Origin: an uncultured Mucilaginibacter sp.
Lineage (GTDB): Bacteria; Bacteroidota; Bacteroidia; Sphingobacteriales; Sphingobacteriaceae
Assembly (NCBI RefSeq): GCF_937859865.1
Contig: NZ_CALMAT010000009.1
Location: forward strand, 1 to 64,000
Reading direction: 5' to 3'
DNA: 64,000 bases
The notes under the pieces are model-generated. The model was not told the origin of the DNA. It did not search any database and saw nothing but the letters and a program-made list of their open reading frames with translations. Below are positions 1 through 9,503 of the stretch, one piece after another. Each line of letters opens with the position of its first letter. Positions within the stretch are counted from its first letter, which is position 1. Made by a program: the position numbers and the translations under genes.

Positions 1-63
1 TTGCAGAATGCACCCGACCACGATGCGGATTATTTTAAAATTCCGAAAGTGATTGAGCGATAG
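1..63 (+). CDS. C-terminal end of an unidentified protein (partial, enters from left edge)
   Basis: Open frame from base 1, ...APDHDADYFKIPKVIER, stop TAG 61-63; too short to identify. Confidence 0.4.
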   Translation: MQNAPDHDADYFKIPKVIER

Positions 64-161
64 CTTTTAGCTGTCAGTAATCAGCTATCAGCTTCTGGCA
101 ATCGGTACTTAACTACCAATTTAAAAAACCTGCTATTCGCTGAAGGCTGATAGCTGATCAC

Positions 162-1142
162 TTATTCATACGGCTGCATCTTCTCGCAAGTGCAAACACA
201 ATTCGGATCGGAGATATTTAATTTTTTTAAAAAAGCCTGGTAAAAACCGGCGCGGTCTGCCGGGCCAAACTGGTTTGCGCGGCCGCATTCTACTTCGCCG
301 TTGATAATGTTGGTAGTCATGCCGAAACCTGCTGTCCTGCCTTTTGCCGTATCGGCGGCGGTTGGTTTCCAGTTTCCGGCCATTACAGCATGTGCCGATG
401 GTTTTTGTTCCTGCGGCATCATCCAAAAATAAAGAGCTGTTTTAAAAGCCGTTACGGCATCGGTGGTAATTAAATCCGGGTTTTGCAGCAGTTTGTTTTT
501 ATCGCCAAAAATACAATCGCTTGCAAAACCATAATTGCCGTTGTAACTGATCTGCATCGGCCCGCGGCCATAATATTTTTTTTCGGGAACAGCCGGATAA
601 ACATCGTTCTTGTCCACGTAAGGCAAATTGGTGTTCACTTCGTGCAAAAACATCAGGCCGTCGTCGTATTGTCCGTTTCGGCCGTGCCGCGTTTCGTGAG
701 CAATTTGGGCTAAAAATGCGGCCAGTTCCCGCTTGCTGGTTTCCAAACTTTTATCGGCACAAAAAGTGCCAAAATCAACGGTAAACTGGGTGTATGCTTT
801 AGCTTTTGCCCAGGGTTGGTTCCAGTCCGCATCCTGCCGAACTACAGCAGATTTTCCGGTAGCTCGGTCTGTCCGAGTAATCCGAAATAGATACGTATCC
901 CGTTTTTCAACCTTGATTACAATGTTTGATAGCGCTTTAATTGCACCGGTAAAAGAAGCATACGTGTAAAACGGGTCGCGCTGCGGAAACATTTCTTCAA
1001 AAGTTTTTTGGCTGAGCATAGCAGCGAAAGGAACTTTTGCAGGTGCTTCAGTTTGTTTGGTTCGGGTTGATGACAGGTATTTGAAACCGGCAATCAACAT
1101 AAAGCTTAAAATTAAGGTGCTAAAAAAAGCATATTTTTTCAT
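162..1142 (-). CDS. GH19 chitinase-like secreted protein
   Basis: Signal peptide MKKYAFFSTLILSFMLIAG; KKYYGRGPMQISYNGNYG and TNIINGEVECG motifs of GH19. Start chosen at internal Met (1142) instead of ORF start 1184. Confidence 0.8.
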   Translation of the reverse strand: MKKYAFFSTLILSFMLIAGFKYLSSTRTKQTEAPAKVPFAAMLSQKTFEEMFPQRDPFYTYASFTGAIKALSNIVIKVEKRDTYLFRITRTDRATGKSAVVRQDADWNQPWAKAKAYTQFTVDFGTFCADKSLETSKRELAAFLAQIAHETRHGRNGQYDDGLMFLHEVNTNLPYVDKNDVYPAVPEKKYYGRGPMQISYNGNYGFASDCIFGDKNKLLQNPDLITTDAVTAFKTALYFWMMPQEQKPSAHAVMAGNWKPTAADTAKGRTAGFGMTTNIINGEVECGRANQFGPADRAGFYQAFLKKLNISDPNCVCTCEKMQPYE

Positions 1143-1235
1143 GGGTTGAGAAGTAAAACAAAGTCCGGGACCAGCAAAAAGCAAAACATAATTTTTAGAT
1201 GATAAACAAAGTAAGGTTTATTTAATTGTATCAGC

Positions 1236-1784
1236 ATGAAGATTTATACCAAAACCGGCGATTCTGGTTACACTTCTTTAATCGGCGGAACTCGCGTTCC
1301 AAAACATCATTTGCGTATCGAAAGTTATGGTACAATGGACGAGCTGAACAGTTACATCGGTTTGATTTGGGGCCAGGAAATTGATGGGCAAGACCGTTTG
1401 CTGCTCAAAGAAATACAAGACCGGCTGTTTACCATTGGCGCTTCGCTGGCTGCCGACCCGGAAAAATCATCTATGAAAATCCCTGACATTCACTTAAAAG
1501 ATATTGAATTGCTGGAAACAGAAATGGACAGGATGGAAGGTGTTTTACCGCAACTGAAGCACTTTATTTTGCCGCGCGGCAACAATGCAATTGCCTTTTG
1601 CCATTTGGCACGTTGCGTTTGCCGTCGGGCAGAACGGATTGTAGTTTCCTTGTCTGAAGAAAGTTTTGTAGAAGAAAAGGTGAAAATTTACCTGAACAGA
1701 TTAAGCGATTACCTGTTTATGTTGGCACGAAAGATTGGGCACGATCAAAATATTGCAGAAAATAAATGGGTTCCGCGTATTTAA
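1236..1784 (+). CDS. cob(I)yrinic acid a,c-diamide adenosyltransferase (PduO/MMAB type)
   Basis: MKIYTKTGDSGYTSLIGGTRVPKHHLRIESYGTMDELNSYIG N-terminus is diagnostic. Confidence 0.92.
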   Translation: MKIYTKTGDSGYTSLIGGTRVPKHHLRIESYGTMDELNSYIGLIWGQEIDGQDRLLLKEIQDRLFTIGASLAADPEKSSMKIPDIHLKDIELLETEMDRMEGVLPQLKHFILPRGNNAIAFCHLARCVCRRAERIVVSLSEESFVEEKVKIYLNRLSDYLFMLARKIGHDQNIAENKWVPRI

Positions 1785-1819
1785 TCCGGCAAAACATTTC
1801 GATATTAAAACTAAAATAT

Positions 1820-1829
1820 TATACTTTTG
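1820..1829 (+). promoter_or_regulatory. candidate Bacteroidota -7 element (TATACTTTTG)
   Basis: TAnnTTTG-like hexamer ~30 nt upstream of the DUF2795 ATG; -33 element less clear. Confidence 0.35.
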
Positions 1830-1857
1830 CAAACTTTTAAATAACACAAATTTATTT

Positions 1858-2079
1858 ATGTATTGGACACTCGAACTGGCATCGCACTTAGAAGATGCAC
1901 CATGGCCGGCAACTAAAGATGAACTGATTGATTATGCCATACGCTCCGGGGCACCGGTTGAGGTAATTGAAAATTTGCAGGCTTTGGAAGACGACGGCGA
2001 GCCGTATGAAAATATTGAAGAGATCTGGCCTGATTACCCTACAAAAGACGATTTCTTTTTTAACGAAGACGAATATTAG
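1858..2079 (+). CDS. DUF2795 domain protein
   Basis: MYWTLELASHLEDAPWPATKDELIDYAIRSGAPVEVIENL...; start at ATG 1858, not the longer ORF start. Confidence 0.8.
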   Translation: MYWTLELASHLEDAPWPATKDELIDYAIRSGAPVEVIENLQALEDDGEPYENIEEIWPDYPTKDDFFFNEDEY

Positions 2080-2228
2080 CAACTTAGTTATTTTAAGTTT
2101 ATTGCCCTTATTAAAGCAGCATAACTTCTTTTTTTAAAATTATTGCTTTAAGTTGACTTTTTGGAACGGTTTTCGCTTATGAGAAACCAAAATAACCACT
2201 TAAACTTTAAAACTTAAACTTAGAAATT

Positions 2229-2390
2229 ATGGGAAATCTATTGTATCTTATCGCTGTAATCCTGATTATCTTATGGGTAGTCGGATTTTTATTTCATGGG
2301 CTCGGAACTTTTGGTGACGGAGGAATTATACACGTATTGCTTGTTATCGCCATCATCATGATCCTGTTAAAAGTGATCAGAAGAGCATAA
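2229..2390 (+). CDS. lmo0937-family small membrane protein (53 aa)
   Basis: MGNLLYLIAVILIILWVVGFLFHGLGTFGDGGIIHVLLVIAIIMILLKVIRRA; shorter than the ORF-track cutoff. Confidence 0.8.
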   Translation: MGNLLYLIAVILIILWVVGFLFHGLGTFGDGGIIHVLLVIAIIMILLKVIRRA

Positions 2391-2402
2391 GCAAATCTTG
2401 AT

Positions 2403-2437
2403 AACGAAAAAAGCCGCTACATGCGGCTTTTTTCGTT
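2403..2437. terminator. bidirectional intrinsic terminator
   Basis: AACGAAAAAAGCCGC-tacat-GCGGCTTTTTTCGTT between convergent genes. Confidence 0.85.
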
Positions 2438-3097
2438 TAATAACATTGCTGCAATTCTTAGATCAGATGGAAACGTAATTTTAAAATTTTCCGGGTTTCC
2501 TTCTATTAAGTTGATTTTTTCTCCGGAGCGTTCTACTACGCTGGCATCATCGGTAAATTCTTCCAAATATTCTTGTTCGTAAGCTTTTTTTAACTGGTAT
2601 GATTGAAAAGTTTGCGGCGTTTGTACTAAAAAAACTTCGCTTCGGTTTAAGTTTTGCGTCTCGCCGTTTGCCTTTTGCCATCGAACAGAATCTTTACTGG
2701 GGACGGCAACAACGGCATTTTCAACTTTTAATGCCTGTTGATAAGCGTTTGAAATAATTTCTGTGCTGATTAAAGGCCGAACCGCATCATGAATGGCAAC
2801 AACGTCGTCTCCGCCTATTTTTTCTAATGCATTTTTTACACTGTGAAACCTGGTTTCTCCGCCTGCAACCAATTGGTGTTTGATTTTAAATTGATGCAAT
2901 TCGCACAAACTTTCCCAGTAAGAAAACTGCTGCCGGTTTAAAACAACCAAAATTTCGGGTTTTTCCAACGAAGCAAAAAAAGCCGAGATCGTGTGCATGA
3001 TCACCGGCTGTCCATTCAATAACAAAAATTGTTTTGGTATTTCGCTGTTCATCCTGGTACCAGAACCTCCTGCAACAATCACCGCAAAAAATTTCAT
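2417..3097 (-). CDS. ispD: 2-C-methyl-D-erythritol 4-phosphate cytidylyltransferase
   Basis: AVIVAGGSGTRMNSEIPKQFLLLNGQPVIMHT; VAIHDAVRPLI. Confidence 0.93.
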   Translation of the reverse strand: MKFFAVIVAGGSGTRMNSEIPKQFLLLNGQPVIMHTISAFFASLEKPEILVVLNRQQFSYWESLCELHQFKIKHQLVAGGETRFHSVKNALEKIGGDDVVAIHDAVRPLISTEIISNAYQQALKVENAVVAVPSKDSVRWQKANGETQNLNRSEVFLVQTPQTFQSYQLKKAYEQEYLEEFTDDASVVERSGEKINLIEGNPENFKITFPSDLRIAAMLLNEKSRM

Positions 3098-3137
3098 CTG
3101 TACCTGAAACCTAAAATTTATGTGCTAAAAGAAGCAT

Positions 3138-4187
3138 TTAGATAATCAGCATGGCATCGCCATAACTGTAAAAACGGTATTTTTCTTTGATGGCCACTTC
3201 GTAAGCGTGCATCACGTTTTCGTACCCGCCAAAAGCGGCAATCATCATCAGCAGAGTTGATTCCGGCGTATGAAAATTGGTGATCATGCAGTTGGCAATA
3301 CTAAAATCATAAGGCGGAAAGATGAACTTGCTTGTCCAATCGTTGGCTGCTTTCAAAGTATGGCTTGCCGAAACTGCCGATTCAATGGTGCGCATCGAAG
3401 TTGTCCCAACCGCACAAATGCGTTTTTTGGCTGCAATGCCGCGGTTTACAATGTCGGCTTGTTTTTGCTCAATGATAAACTGCTCCGAATCCATTTTGTG
3501 CTTGGTCAAATCTTCCACCTCAACCGGGCGAAAAGTGCCTAAACCAACGTGCAAGGTAACTTCTGCAAATTCTACACCTTTCAATTCCAAACGTTTCATC
3601 AGTTCGCGGCTGAAATGCAGACCGGCAGTTGGTGCGGCCACTGCGCCTTCGTTTTTCGCAAAAATGGTTTGGTAACGCTCTTTGTCTTCGGCAGTGGCTT
3701 TGCGTTTAATATATTTCGGAAGCGGTGTTTCGCCCAAAATTTCTACGTTTTTTCTGAATTCTTCGTCTGTTCCGTCAAACAAAAAACGAATGGTGCGGCC
3801 GCGGGAAGTGGTGTTGTCCACAACTTCGGCAATCAGCAAATCGTCATCGCCGAAATACAGTTTGTTGCCCACACGGATTTTTCGTGCCGGGTCAACCAAA
3901 ACATCCCACAAACGAAGCTCTTTGTTCAATTCGCGCAGCAAAAAAACTTCGATGGTGGCACCGGTTTTTTCCTTGTTGCCATACAAACGGGCCGGAAAAA
4001 CTTTGGTGTTGTTCAAAATCATTACGTCTTTGTCATCAAAATAATCCAGCACGTCTTTAAATATTTTGTGCTCGATTTTGCCCGAATCACGGTGCAGTAC
4101 CATCAGCCTGGATTCGTCCCGCTTTTCGGAAGGCGAATGGGCAATCAATGATTCTGGCAGGTTGAACTTAAATTGAGATAATTTCAT
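3138..4187 (-). CDS. queA: S-adenosylmethionine:tRNA ribosyltransferase-isomerase
   Basis: [59 protein letters not shown]. Confidence 0.95.
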   Translation of the reverse strand: MKLSQFKFNLPESLIAHSPSEKRDESRLMVLHRDSGKIEHKIFKDVLDYFDDKDVMILNNTKVFPARLYGNKEKTGATIEVFLLRELNKELRLWDVLVDPARKIRVGNKLYFGDDDLLIAEVVDNTTSRGRTIRFLFDGTDEEFRKNVEILGETPLPKYIKRKATAEDKERYQTIFAKNEGAVAAPTAGLHFSRELMKRLELKGVEFAEVTLHVGLGTFRPVEVEDLTKHKMDSEQFIIEQKQADIVNRGIAAKKRICAVGTTSMRTIESAVSASHTLKAANDWTSKFIFPPYDFSIANCMITNFHTPESTLLMMIAAFGGYENVMHAYEVAIKEKYRFYSYGDAMLII

Positions 4188-4560
4188 GGTTCGGCGTAAT
4201 AAATTTAAGGGCGCAAATGTACAAATTTATTACCTTAAACGAACAGCTTAAACGGTTGTTTTTGCAGGATGTTAAAACGTGGTTTAAAGCGCTGCCGGTA
4301 AGTTTGGCTTTTGTGCCGATGCTTCTTTTACACCTGTTTTTTTGGTGTGCTTTTTGTTTTTTCAAACCAAAAAAGTTTTATTGGTTTTTTAAACCAGCCG
4401 TAAAAACAAATTTTTGCATAAAAATATAAGCCCGAATATCATTTAACTACCAAACAATTGTACTTTTATCGGCTTATAAAGCAAGCTGGTTAAATCTTGT
4501 ACTTAAACAGGTTTTCATCCGCGGAAACCTGTTTATACGTTTATTATAAATTTTATTTTC

Positions 4561-5847
4561 ATGTCAGAAACAGCACAAATAAAGCTTTCCGAAAATACCT
4601 ATGATTTCCCTGTCATCACAGGGACCGAAAATGAAAAGGCGGTTGATATTTCAAAACTTCGTGATTTAAGCGGTTATATTACCCTGGATACCGGTTATAA
4701 AAATACTGGCGCTACCAAAAGTGCCATTACTTTTTTAGATGGCGAAAAAGGTATTTTAAGATACCGCGGTTATTCGATTGAGCAATTGGCTGAAAAATCA
4801 AATTTTATAGAAGTGGCTTTTTTGCTGATTTATGGCGAATTGCCAACGGAAAAGCAGGTTGCCGATTTCCAAAATGAGATCAGCCACCACACGTTGGTGC
4901 ACGAAGACATGAAGAAGTTTTTCGACGGGTTTCCAAGCCATTCGCACCCGATGGGGCAGTTGGGCTCGCTGGTTTGTTCGCTTTCGGCTTTCTATCCCGA
5001 ATCTTTGAAACTCAACCAAACTGAAGCGGAGATTAACCAAACAATCATCAAAATGCTGGCCAAAATGAGCACGATCGTTTCCTGGATCTACAAAAAATCT
5101 TTCGGCCACCCGGTTATCTATCCCAAAAACAAATACGATTATGTAAGCAATTTTTTGCACATGACTTTTGGCCAGCGTACAGAAGATGTTGAAATTGACC
5201 CGGTTTTGGTGGATGTGATGAACAAACTGCTGATCTTGCACGCAGACCACGAGCAAAATTGTTCTACTTCAACGGTCCGCATTGTGGGTTCTTCGGATTG
5301 TAATTTATACGCTTCTATTTCTGCTGGGATTTCTGCGCTTTGGGGCCCGCTTCATGGTGGTGCAAACCAAGCCGTGATCGAAATGCTGGAGCAGATTAAA
5401 GAAGATGGCGGCGACACGCAAAAATGGATTGCCAAAGCAAAAGACAAGAACGACCCTTTTCGTTTGATGGGTTTCGGACACCGGGTTTATAAAAACTTTG
5501 ATCCTCGTGCCAAGATCATCAAAAAAGCCTGTGATGACGTGCTTGAAAAATTAGGCGTAAACGACCCGGTTTTAGAAATTGCCAAACAATTGGAAGAAGT
5601 GGCTTTGAAAGATGATTATTTTGTGCAGCGAAAATTGTATCCAAACGTAGATTTTTATTCGGGCATTATTTACCGCGCTTTAGGTTTCCCGACGGATATG
5701 TTTACCGTGCTGTTTGCGTTGGGCCGTTTGCCGGGCTGGATTGCGCAATGGAAAGAAATGAAAGAAAATAAAGAACCGATTGGCCGTCCGCGCCAGGTTT
5801 ATACCGGTTATACCGAACGGGATTATGTGGAAATGCAGGCACGTTAA
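4561..5847 (+). CDS. gltA: citrate synthase
   Basis: GILRYRGYSIEQLAE; LHADHEQNCSTSTVRIVGSS; MGFGHRVYKNFDPRA. Confidence 0.96.
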   Translation: MSETAQIKLSENTYDFPVITGTENEKAVDISKLRDLSGYITLDTGYKNTGATKSAITFLDGEKGILRYRGYSIEQLAEKSNFIEVAFLLIYGELPTEKQVADFQNEISHHTLVHEDMKKFFDGFPSHSHPMGQLGSLVCSLSAFYPESLKLNQTEAEINQTIIKMLAKMSTIVSWIYKKSFGHPVIYPKNKYDYVSNFLHMTFGQRTEDVEIDPVLVDVMNKLLILHADHEQNCSTSTVRIVGSSDCNLYASISAGISALWGPLHGGANQAVIEMLEQIKEDGGDTQKWIAKAKDKNDPFRLMGFGHRVYKNFDPRAKIIKKACDDVLEKLGVNDPVLEIAKQLEEVALKDDYFVQRKLYPNVDFYSGIIYRALGFPTDMFTVLFALGRLPGWIAQWKEMKENKEPIGRPRQVYTGYTERDYVEMQAR

Positions 5848-5869
5848 GTTTTAACACTGATTTTTATAC

Positions 5870-5908
5870 GGTAAAAGAAGCTTCCGAAAAACGGGGGCTT
5901 TTTTTGTG
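5870..5908 (+). terminator. gltA intrinsic terminator overlapping a dispersed-motif copy
   Basis: AAGCttCCG-aaaaa-CGGggGCTT followed by T-run; the left arm is the GAAGCTT end of a motif variant. Confidence 0.65.
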
Positions 5909-5979
5909 CAGTTGTTTTTGCTGTCATCCCGACCAGGAGGGATTTTCTTTGAAGCGGAAGGTTTAGATTTTCTGGCTTG

Positions 5980-6190
5980 TTGAAAGAAGGTTTCTCCTTT
6001 CGGTCTGAAATAACAACACCACCAATTTTTGCATGATAAAAGAAGCATCAGCCTAAATCCCTTTGCTTAAAATTTATGTGGTAAAAGAAGTATTCAAGTT
6101 GAAAGAAGACTTTTGTCTTCGGATCGAAATAACAACACCACCAATTTTTGCATGATAAAAAAAGCATCGGCTTAAATCCTTTTACTCAAA
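5980..6190. repeat. diverged tandem duplication, period ~119 bp, two units
   Basis: AACAACACCACCAATTTTTGCATGATAAAA(G/A)AAGCATC(A/G)GCYTAAATCC at 6012 and 6131. Confidence 0.8.
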
Positions 6191-7060
6191 ATAAGAAACA
6201 TACTTTGCCGGGATAGCTTTGATATTCCTGATTTTGATGTCTTTATAAAACACTTCCGCTGCTTCACTTTGCAATTGGATTTTGCCATGCGTAAGTGGTT
6301 TGCGCTGATTGCCGTCGTGGTAACTTGAATTGCTAAGGGCCATCACTACATGTCCGTTTACAATATGCAAACTTTTGCCGCCAAAACTAATCAGCTCAAG
6401 TTCTGTCCATTCGCCGTGCGGGCTTTCGTAATTTCCGCTGGCCTGGATAAAGTTTTTACCGTTACCAGTGGTAATTATTTCGCCTTTCGGGTTAAATTTT
6501 AGCGAGTCTTTTTTTGGCGAATAGTCAATGCGCACGTCAGCCTGCGAGTTGGCAATGCACCAATAATCGCCCATCGAATTTCCATTTTCATGTGCCGAAA
6601 CCTGAAACTCCTGGCTCAACATCCACGAATGCCAGTAATCCACGCCGGCCGGGCCTTGCGAGTTATACAAAATGCCCGAATCCCAGGGTTCAGTTAAGCG
6701 CGGTACCCATTTTTTGGTGCCCCATTTTACCTTCAGCTTTAAATCATAGTTTTCAAAATCCTGTTTGGTAAAAACGCAACCGTAAATTTCGCCGCTGATG
6801 CGTAAAACTGGTTCGCCGTTTTGCATCACCACCGAAAAAACGTTGGCTTCATTTTTATTGTAACCAATTGGCGCAATCGGTTTTCCGCTGGCATCCACCG
6901 GAACCTGGCCTTTATAACCCAACTGGTGCCGGTAACTTTCATAGTTTTCCCACTTCGATAGGTTTTTATCCAGCAAATCCGTCCACAAATTTGGTGGCAT
7001 AAAAGAAGCATTCAGCAGCAGGAATAAGCCGCAAAACAGCAAAATTGCAATTCGTTTCAT
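6182..7060 (-). CDS. DUF1080 family (3-keto-disaccharide hydrolase-like) secreted protein
   Basis: Signal peptide, FENYDLKLKVKWG, GVDYWHSWMLSQEFQV, HGKIQLQSEAAEVFYKDIKIRNI. Confidence 0.8.
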   Translation of the reverse strand: MKRIAILLFCGLFLLLNASFMPPNLWTDLLDKNLSKWENYESYRHQLGYKGQVPVDASGKPIAPIGYNKNEANVFSVVMQNGEPVLRISGEIYGCVFTKQDFENYDLKLKVKWGTKKWVPRLTEPWDSGILYNSQGPAGVDYWHSWMLSQEFQVSAHENGNSMGDYWCIANSQADVRIDYSPKKDSLKFNPKGEIITTGNGKNFIQASGNYESPHGEWTELELISFGGKSLHIVNGHVVMALSNSSYHDGNQRKPLTHGKIQLQSEAAEVFYKDIKIRNIKAIPAKYVSYFE

Positions 7061-7112
7061 ATTTATTTAAGTTGAAGTATTTGCAGTTGGTTTTCAGTAG
7101 TCGAGATAACCA

Positions 7113-7463
7113 CTACCTAACCTGATGCTGCAATGCAAAAGATAAAAAGCTGCCATCAATAGCCAAAGCAAAAGCCAAAATAAGGGCAGGCGTAAAGCCT
7201 TTAATTTCAAAACCGGCAAATATGGCATCGGCTATTTTAACCACAACGGCGGTAACCAATAACCGGATGATAAAAGAAAGCAGGCCAAGTGTAAGCAAAT
7301 TTAAAGGAAAGCGGATGACGGCACCGATGGTTGCATTTAATAAACCAATGACCAAAGCAACTAAAATGGCAGTCCCGAAATTGCGGATAATAATGGTTGG
7401 TAAAAAATGCGACAGTAAAAGGATGATGCCTGCGTTTACCAGTAATTCAATAATAAAGTGCAT
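7113..7463 (-). CDS. phage holin family 4-like small membrane protein
   Basis: Four hydrophobic segments, ALVIGLLNATIGAVIRFPLNLLTLGLLSFIIRLL pattern. Confidence 0.75.
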   Translation of the reverse strand: MHFIIELLVNAGIILLLSHFLPTIIIRNFGTAILVALVIGLLNATIGAVIRFPLNLLTLGLLSFIIRLLVTAVVVKIADAIFAGFEIKGFTPALILAFALAIDGSFLSFALQHQVR

Positions 7464-7615
7464 AGGTTTTTTTGTATTTTTTATTAATGGTTAAAACTAA
7501 AAATTTATACCGATAAAAACAGTATCAGGTTTTGGAAGTACCGGAGAATTGAACACTGCAATTCCTTTTTTCTAAGTAAGATCCTTTGTTTACACTTGCA
7601 TCAAAAGCAATAAGC

Positions 7616-8527
7616 ATGATTAAAATAGGCATCATTGGTTTGGGCGATATTGCAACGAAAGCGTACCTTCCCGTTTTAAGCAGCAAAGCCGGTTTCGAGT
7701 TTCATTTATGTTCGAGGAATGAAAGCCGGTTGCAGCAATTGGGCACCCAATACCGCATTTCAAACTTGCATACAAATTTAACTTCGCTGATGGCAAGCGG
7801 AATACAAGCTGCTTTTGTAAATGCCGCAACCGAAGCGCATTATGAGCTGGTGAAACAATTGCTGGAAGCCAACGTTGCCGTTTTTGTAGACAAGCCTTTG
7901 ACGATGGATTACCCTTTATCAAAGGAGTTGGTAGAACTGGCCGAAGCGCGAAATGTATTGCTGATGGTTGGTTTTAACCGCCGTTATGCGCCTGTGTATC
8001 AGCAGTTAAAATTGGAAGAGCCGATGCTTGTTTTAATGCAGAAAAACCGGAAATCGTTGCCGGATTTTGTCCGCCGGTTTGTGGTGGAAGATTTTATCCA
8101 CGTGGTAGATACACTGCGTTATCTTTTTCCATACGAGATTAAAAATCTGCTGGTAAACGGCATCAAAAAAGGAGAAATGTTGCACCAGTTGGTAGTCCAG
8201 TTTGTAGCTGAAAACGGCGCGGTTGCCATCGGCATCATGAACCGCGACACGGCAACAACTGAAGAAAAAGTGGAAGTGATGACGGCCAAACATAAACGTG
8301 TAGCTTATAATGTGGCCGATTTGGTAATCGAAGAAAACCGGAATAGTATTCGAACCGCAACCAATGATTGGGAATCTACTTTGCGCAAGCGCGGTTTTGA
8401 GCAAATGGCGGATGATTTTTTGCAAGCGGTTGTCCATCAAACTACAACCCAAATTTCTGCACGCGATGCTTTGTTTACCCATGAAATTTGTGAACGGATT
8501 GTGGAAGATTTGGAGGCAAACTTGTAA
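7616..8527 (+). CDS. Gfo/Idh/MocA family oxidoreductase
   Basis: IKIGIIGLGDIATKAYLPVL; DKPLTMDYPLSKELVELAEA; MVGFNRRYAP. Start at MIKIG. Confidence 0.88.
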   Translation: MIKIGIIGLGDIATKAYLPVLSSKAGFEFHLCSRNESRLQQLGTQYRISNLHTNLTSLMASGIQAAFVNAATEAHYELVKQLLEANVAVFVDKPLTMDYPLSKELVELAEARNVLLMVGFNRRYAPVYQQLKLEEPMLVLMQKNRKSLPDFVRRFVVEDFIHVVDTLRYLFPYEIKNLLVNGIKKGEMLHQLVVQFVAENGAVAIGIMNRDTATTEEKVEVMTAKHKRVAYNVADLVIEENRNSIRTATNDWESTLRKRGFEQMADDFLQAVVHQTTTQISARDALFTHEICERIVEDLEANL

Positions 8528-8629
8528 TTTGTTAAATCATAACCCCAATTGCAGTACTTTCTTTCTAAAATTTGGCAAGAACTTGCCAATCGTTGATAAA
8601 AGAATTTGTACCTTTAACAGTACAAAATT

Positions 8630-8905
8630 ATGAAAGCTATAACTATTTCGGCGTTGCGCGCTAAGATGAAAGCTTATTTGGATGGTGTAAGCAAATCGCA
8701 GGACGTTTTGATTGTTCCCCGAAACAACAAGGAAGAAGATGCCGTGGTGATTATGTCTATCAAAGAATATAATTCATTAACGGAAACCAATCATTTATTG
8801 TCTACTGCTGCCAACCGCAAACGGTTGGAGAAATCTCTTAAACAACTTCGTTCGGGCGATACCACCGCTTATTCTTTTGATGAAAAAGATGTAGCGGTAC
8901 ATTGA
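8630..8905 (+). CDS. Phd/YefM family antitoxin
   Basis: [57 protein letters not shown]. Confidence 0.88.
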   Translation: MKAITISALRAKMKAYLDGVSKSQDVLIVPRNNKEEDAVVIMSIKEYNSLTETNHLLSTAANRKRLEKSLKQLRSGDTTAYSFDEKDVAVH

Positions 8906-8906
8906 T

Positions 8907-9180
8907 ATGAATACCGAATTTACCCCGGACGGCTGGGAAGATTTTGAATATTGGCTGGACAACGATCAGCAAACAGCGGATAAAATCAGGGAATTAATAA
9001 AGTCTATTAAACAAACTCCATTTAAAGGTTTGGGGAAACGAACCGTTAAAATATGAACTAAAAGGGCTTTGGTCGAGAAGGATAACCGGAGAACACAGGT
9101 TGGTTTATCAGGTTTCTGGTACTAAAGGAGAAGATCAAAAATGCTCGATTGTTCAAGGTCGGTTTCATTACGACCATTGA
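8907..9180 (+). pseudogene. YoeB/Txe-type toxin, frameshifted
   Basis: MNTEFTPDGWEDFEYWLDNDQQTADKIRELIKSIKQTPFKGLGK then frame shift; the other frame continues EPLKYELKGLWSRRITGEHRLVYQVSGTKGEDQKCSIVQGRFHYDH*. Confidence 0.82.
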
Positions 9181-9280
9181 ATTTATCAATCAAACACCGT
9201 TTAAACAATTCAGTTTTAATCTTCATTCTGTTAATAAAAAGAGTGGAATAAATGTCATAAATAATAAAAATTATTATTTT

Positions 9281-9324
9281 AAGTAACTTTTAAGTAACTT
9301 TTAAGTAACTTTTAAGTAACTTTT
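9281..9324. repeat. 4 x 11-bp perfect tandem repeat (AAGTAACTTTT)
   Basis: Read directly from sequence. Confidence 0.95.
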
Positions 9325-9401
9325 AAATTCTAAACACGTAAAATTGTACCGGCTATCAAAAACTAAAACCGTTTTAAGGTAGTAAAAATTTGCTGATCCT
9401 T

Positions 9402-9429
9402 GCCCGTTGCAAAACGGGCTTTTTATTTT
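9402..9429 (+). terminator. intrinsic terminator
   Basis: GCCCGTT-gcaa-AACGGGC followed by TTTTTATTTTTT. Confidence 0.7.
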
Positions 9430-9436
9430 TTGGGCA

Positions 9437-9463
9437 AAAAAAAGCCGGAAAATTTTCCCGGCC
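9437..9463 (-). terminator. intrinsic terminator of the downstream minus-strand regulator gene
   Basis: Minus strand: GCCGGGAAAATTTTCCGGC followed by T8. Confidence 0.7.
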
Positions 9464-9503
9464 TACACCAATTTTTATCCGATAAAAGAAGCATTGGCAA
9501 AGT

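Noticed and set aside
4217-4429. 70-aa ORF on + strand between queA and gltA
   Set aside because: Low-complexity F/K-rich translation of an AT-rich spacer containing a motif copy (4319); no family resemblance.
5851-6048. 65-aa ORF on - strand
   Set aside because: Translation of terminator and repeat DNA.
7113-7463. Phage holin-like gene as sign of a prophage
   Set aside because: Single gene of a family common in bacterial chromosomes; no other phage genes nearby.
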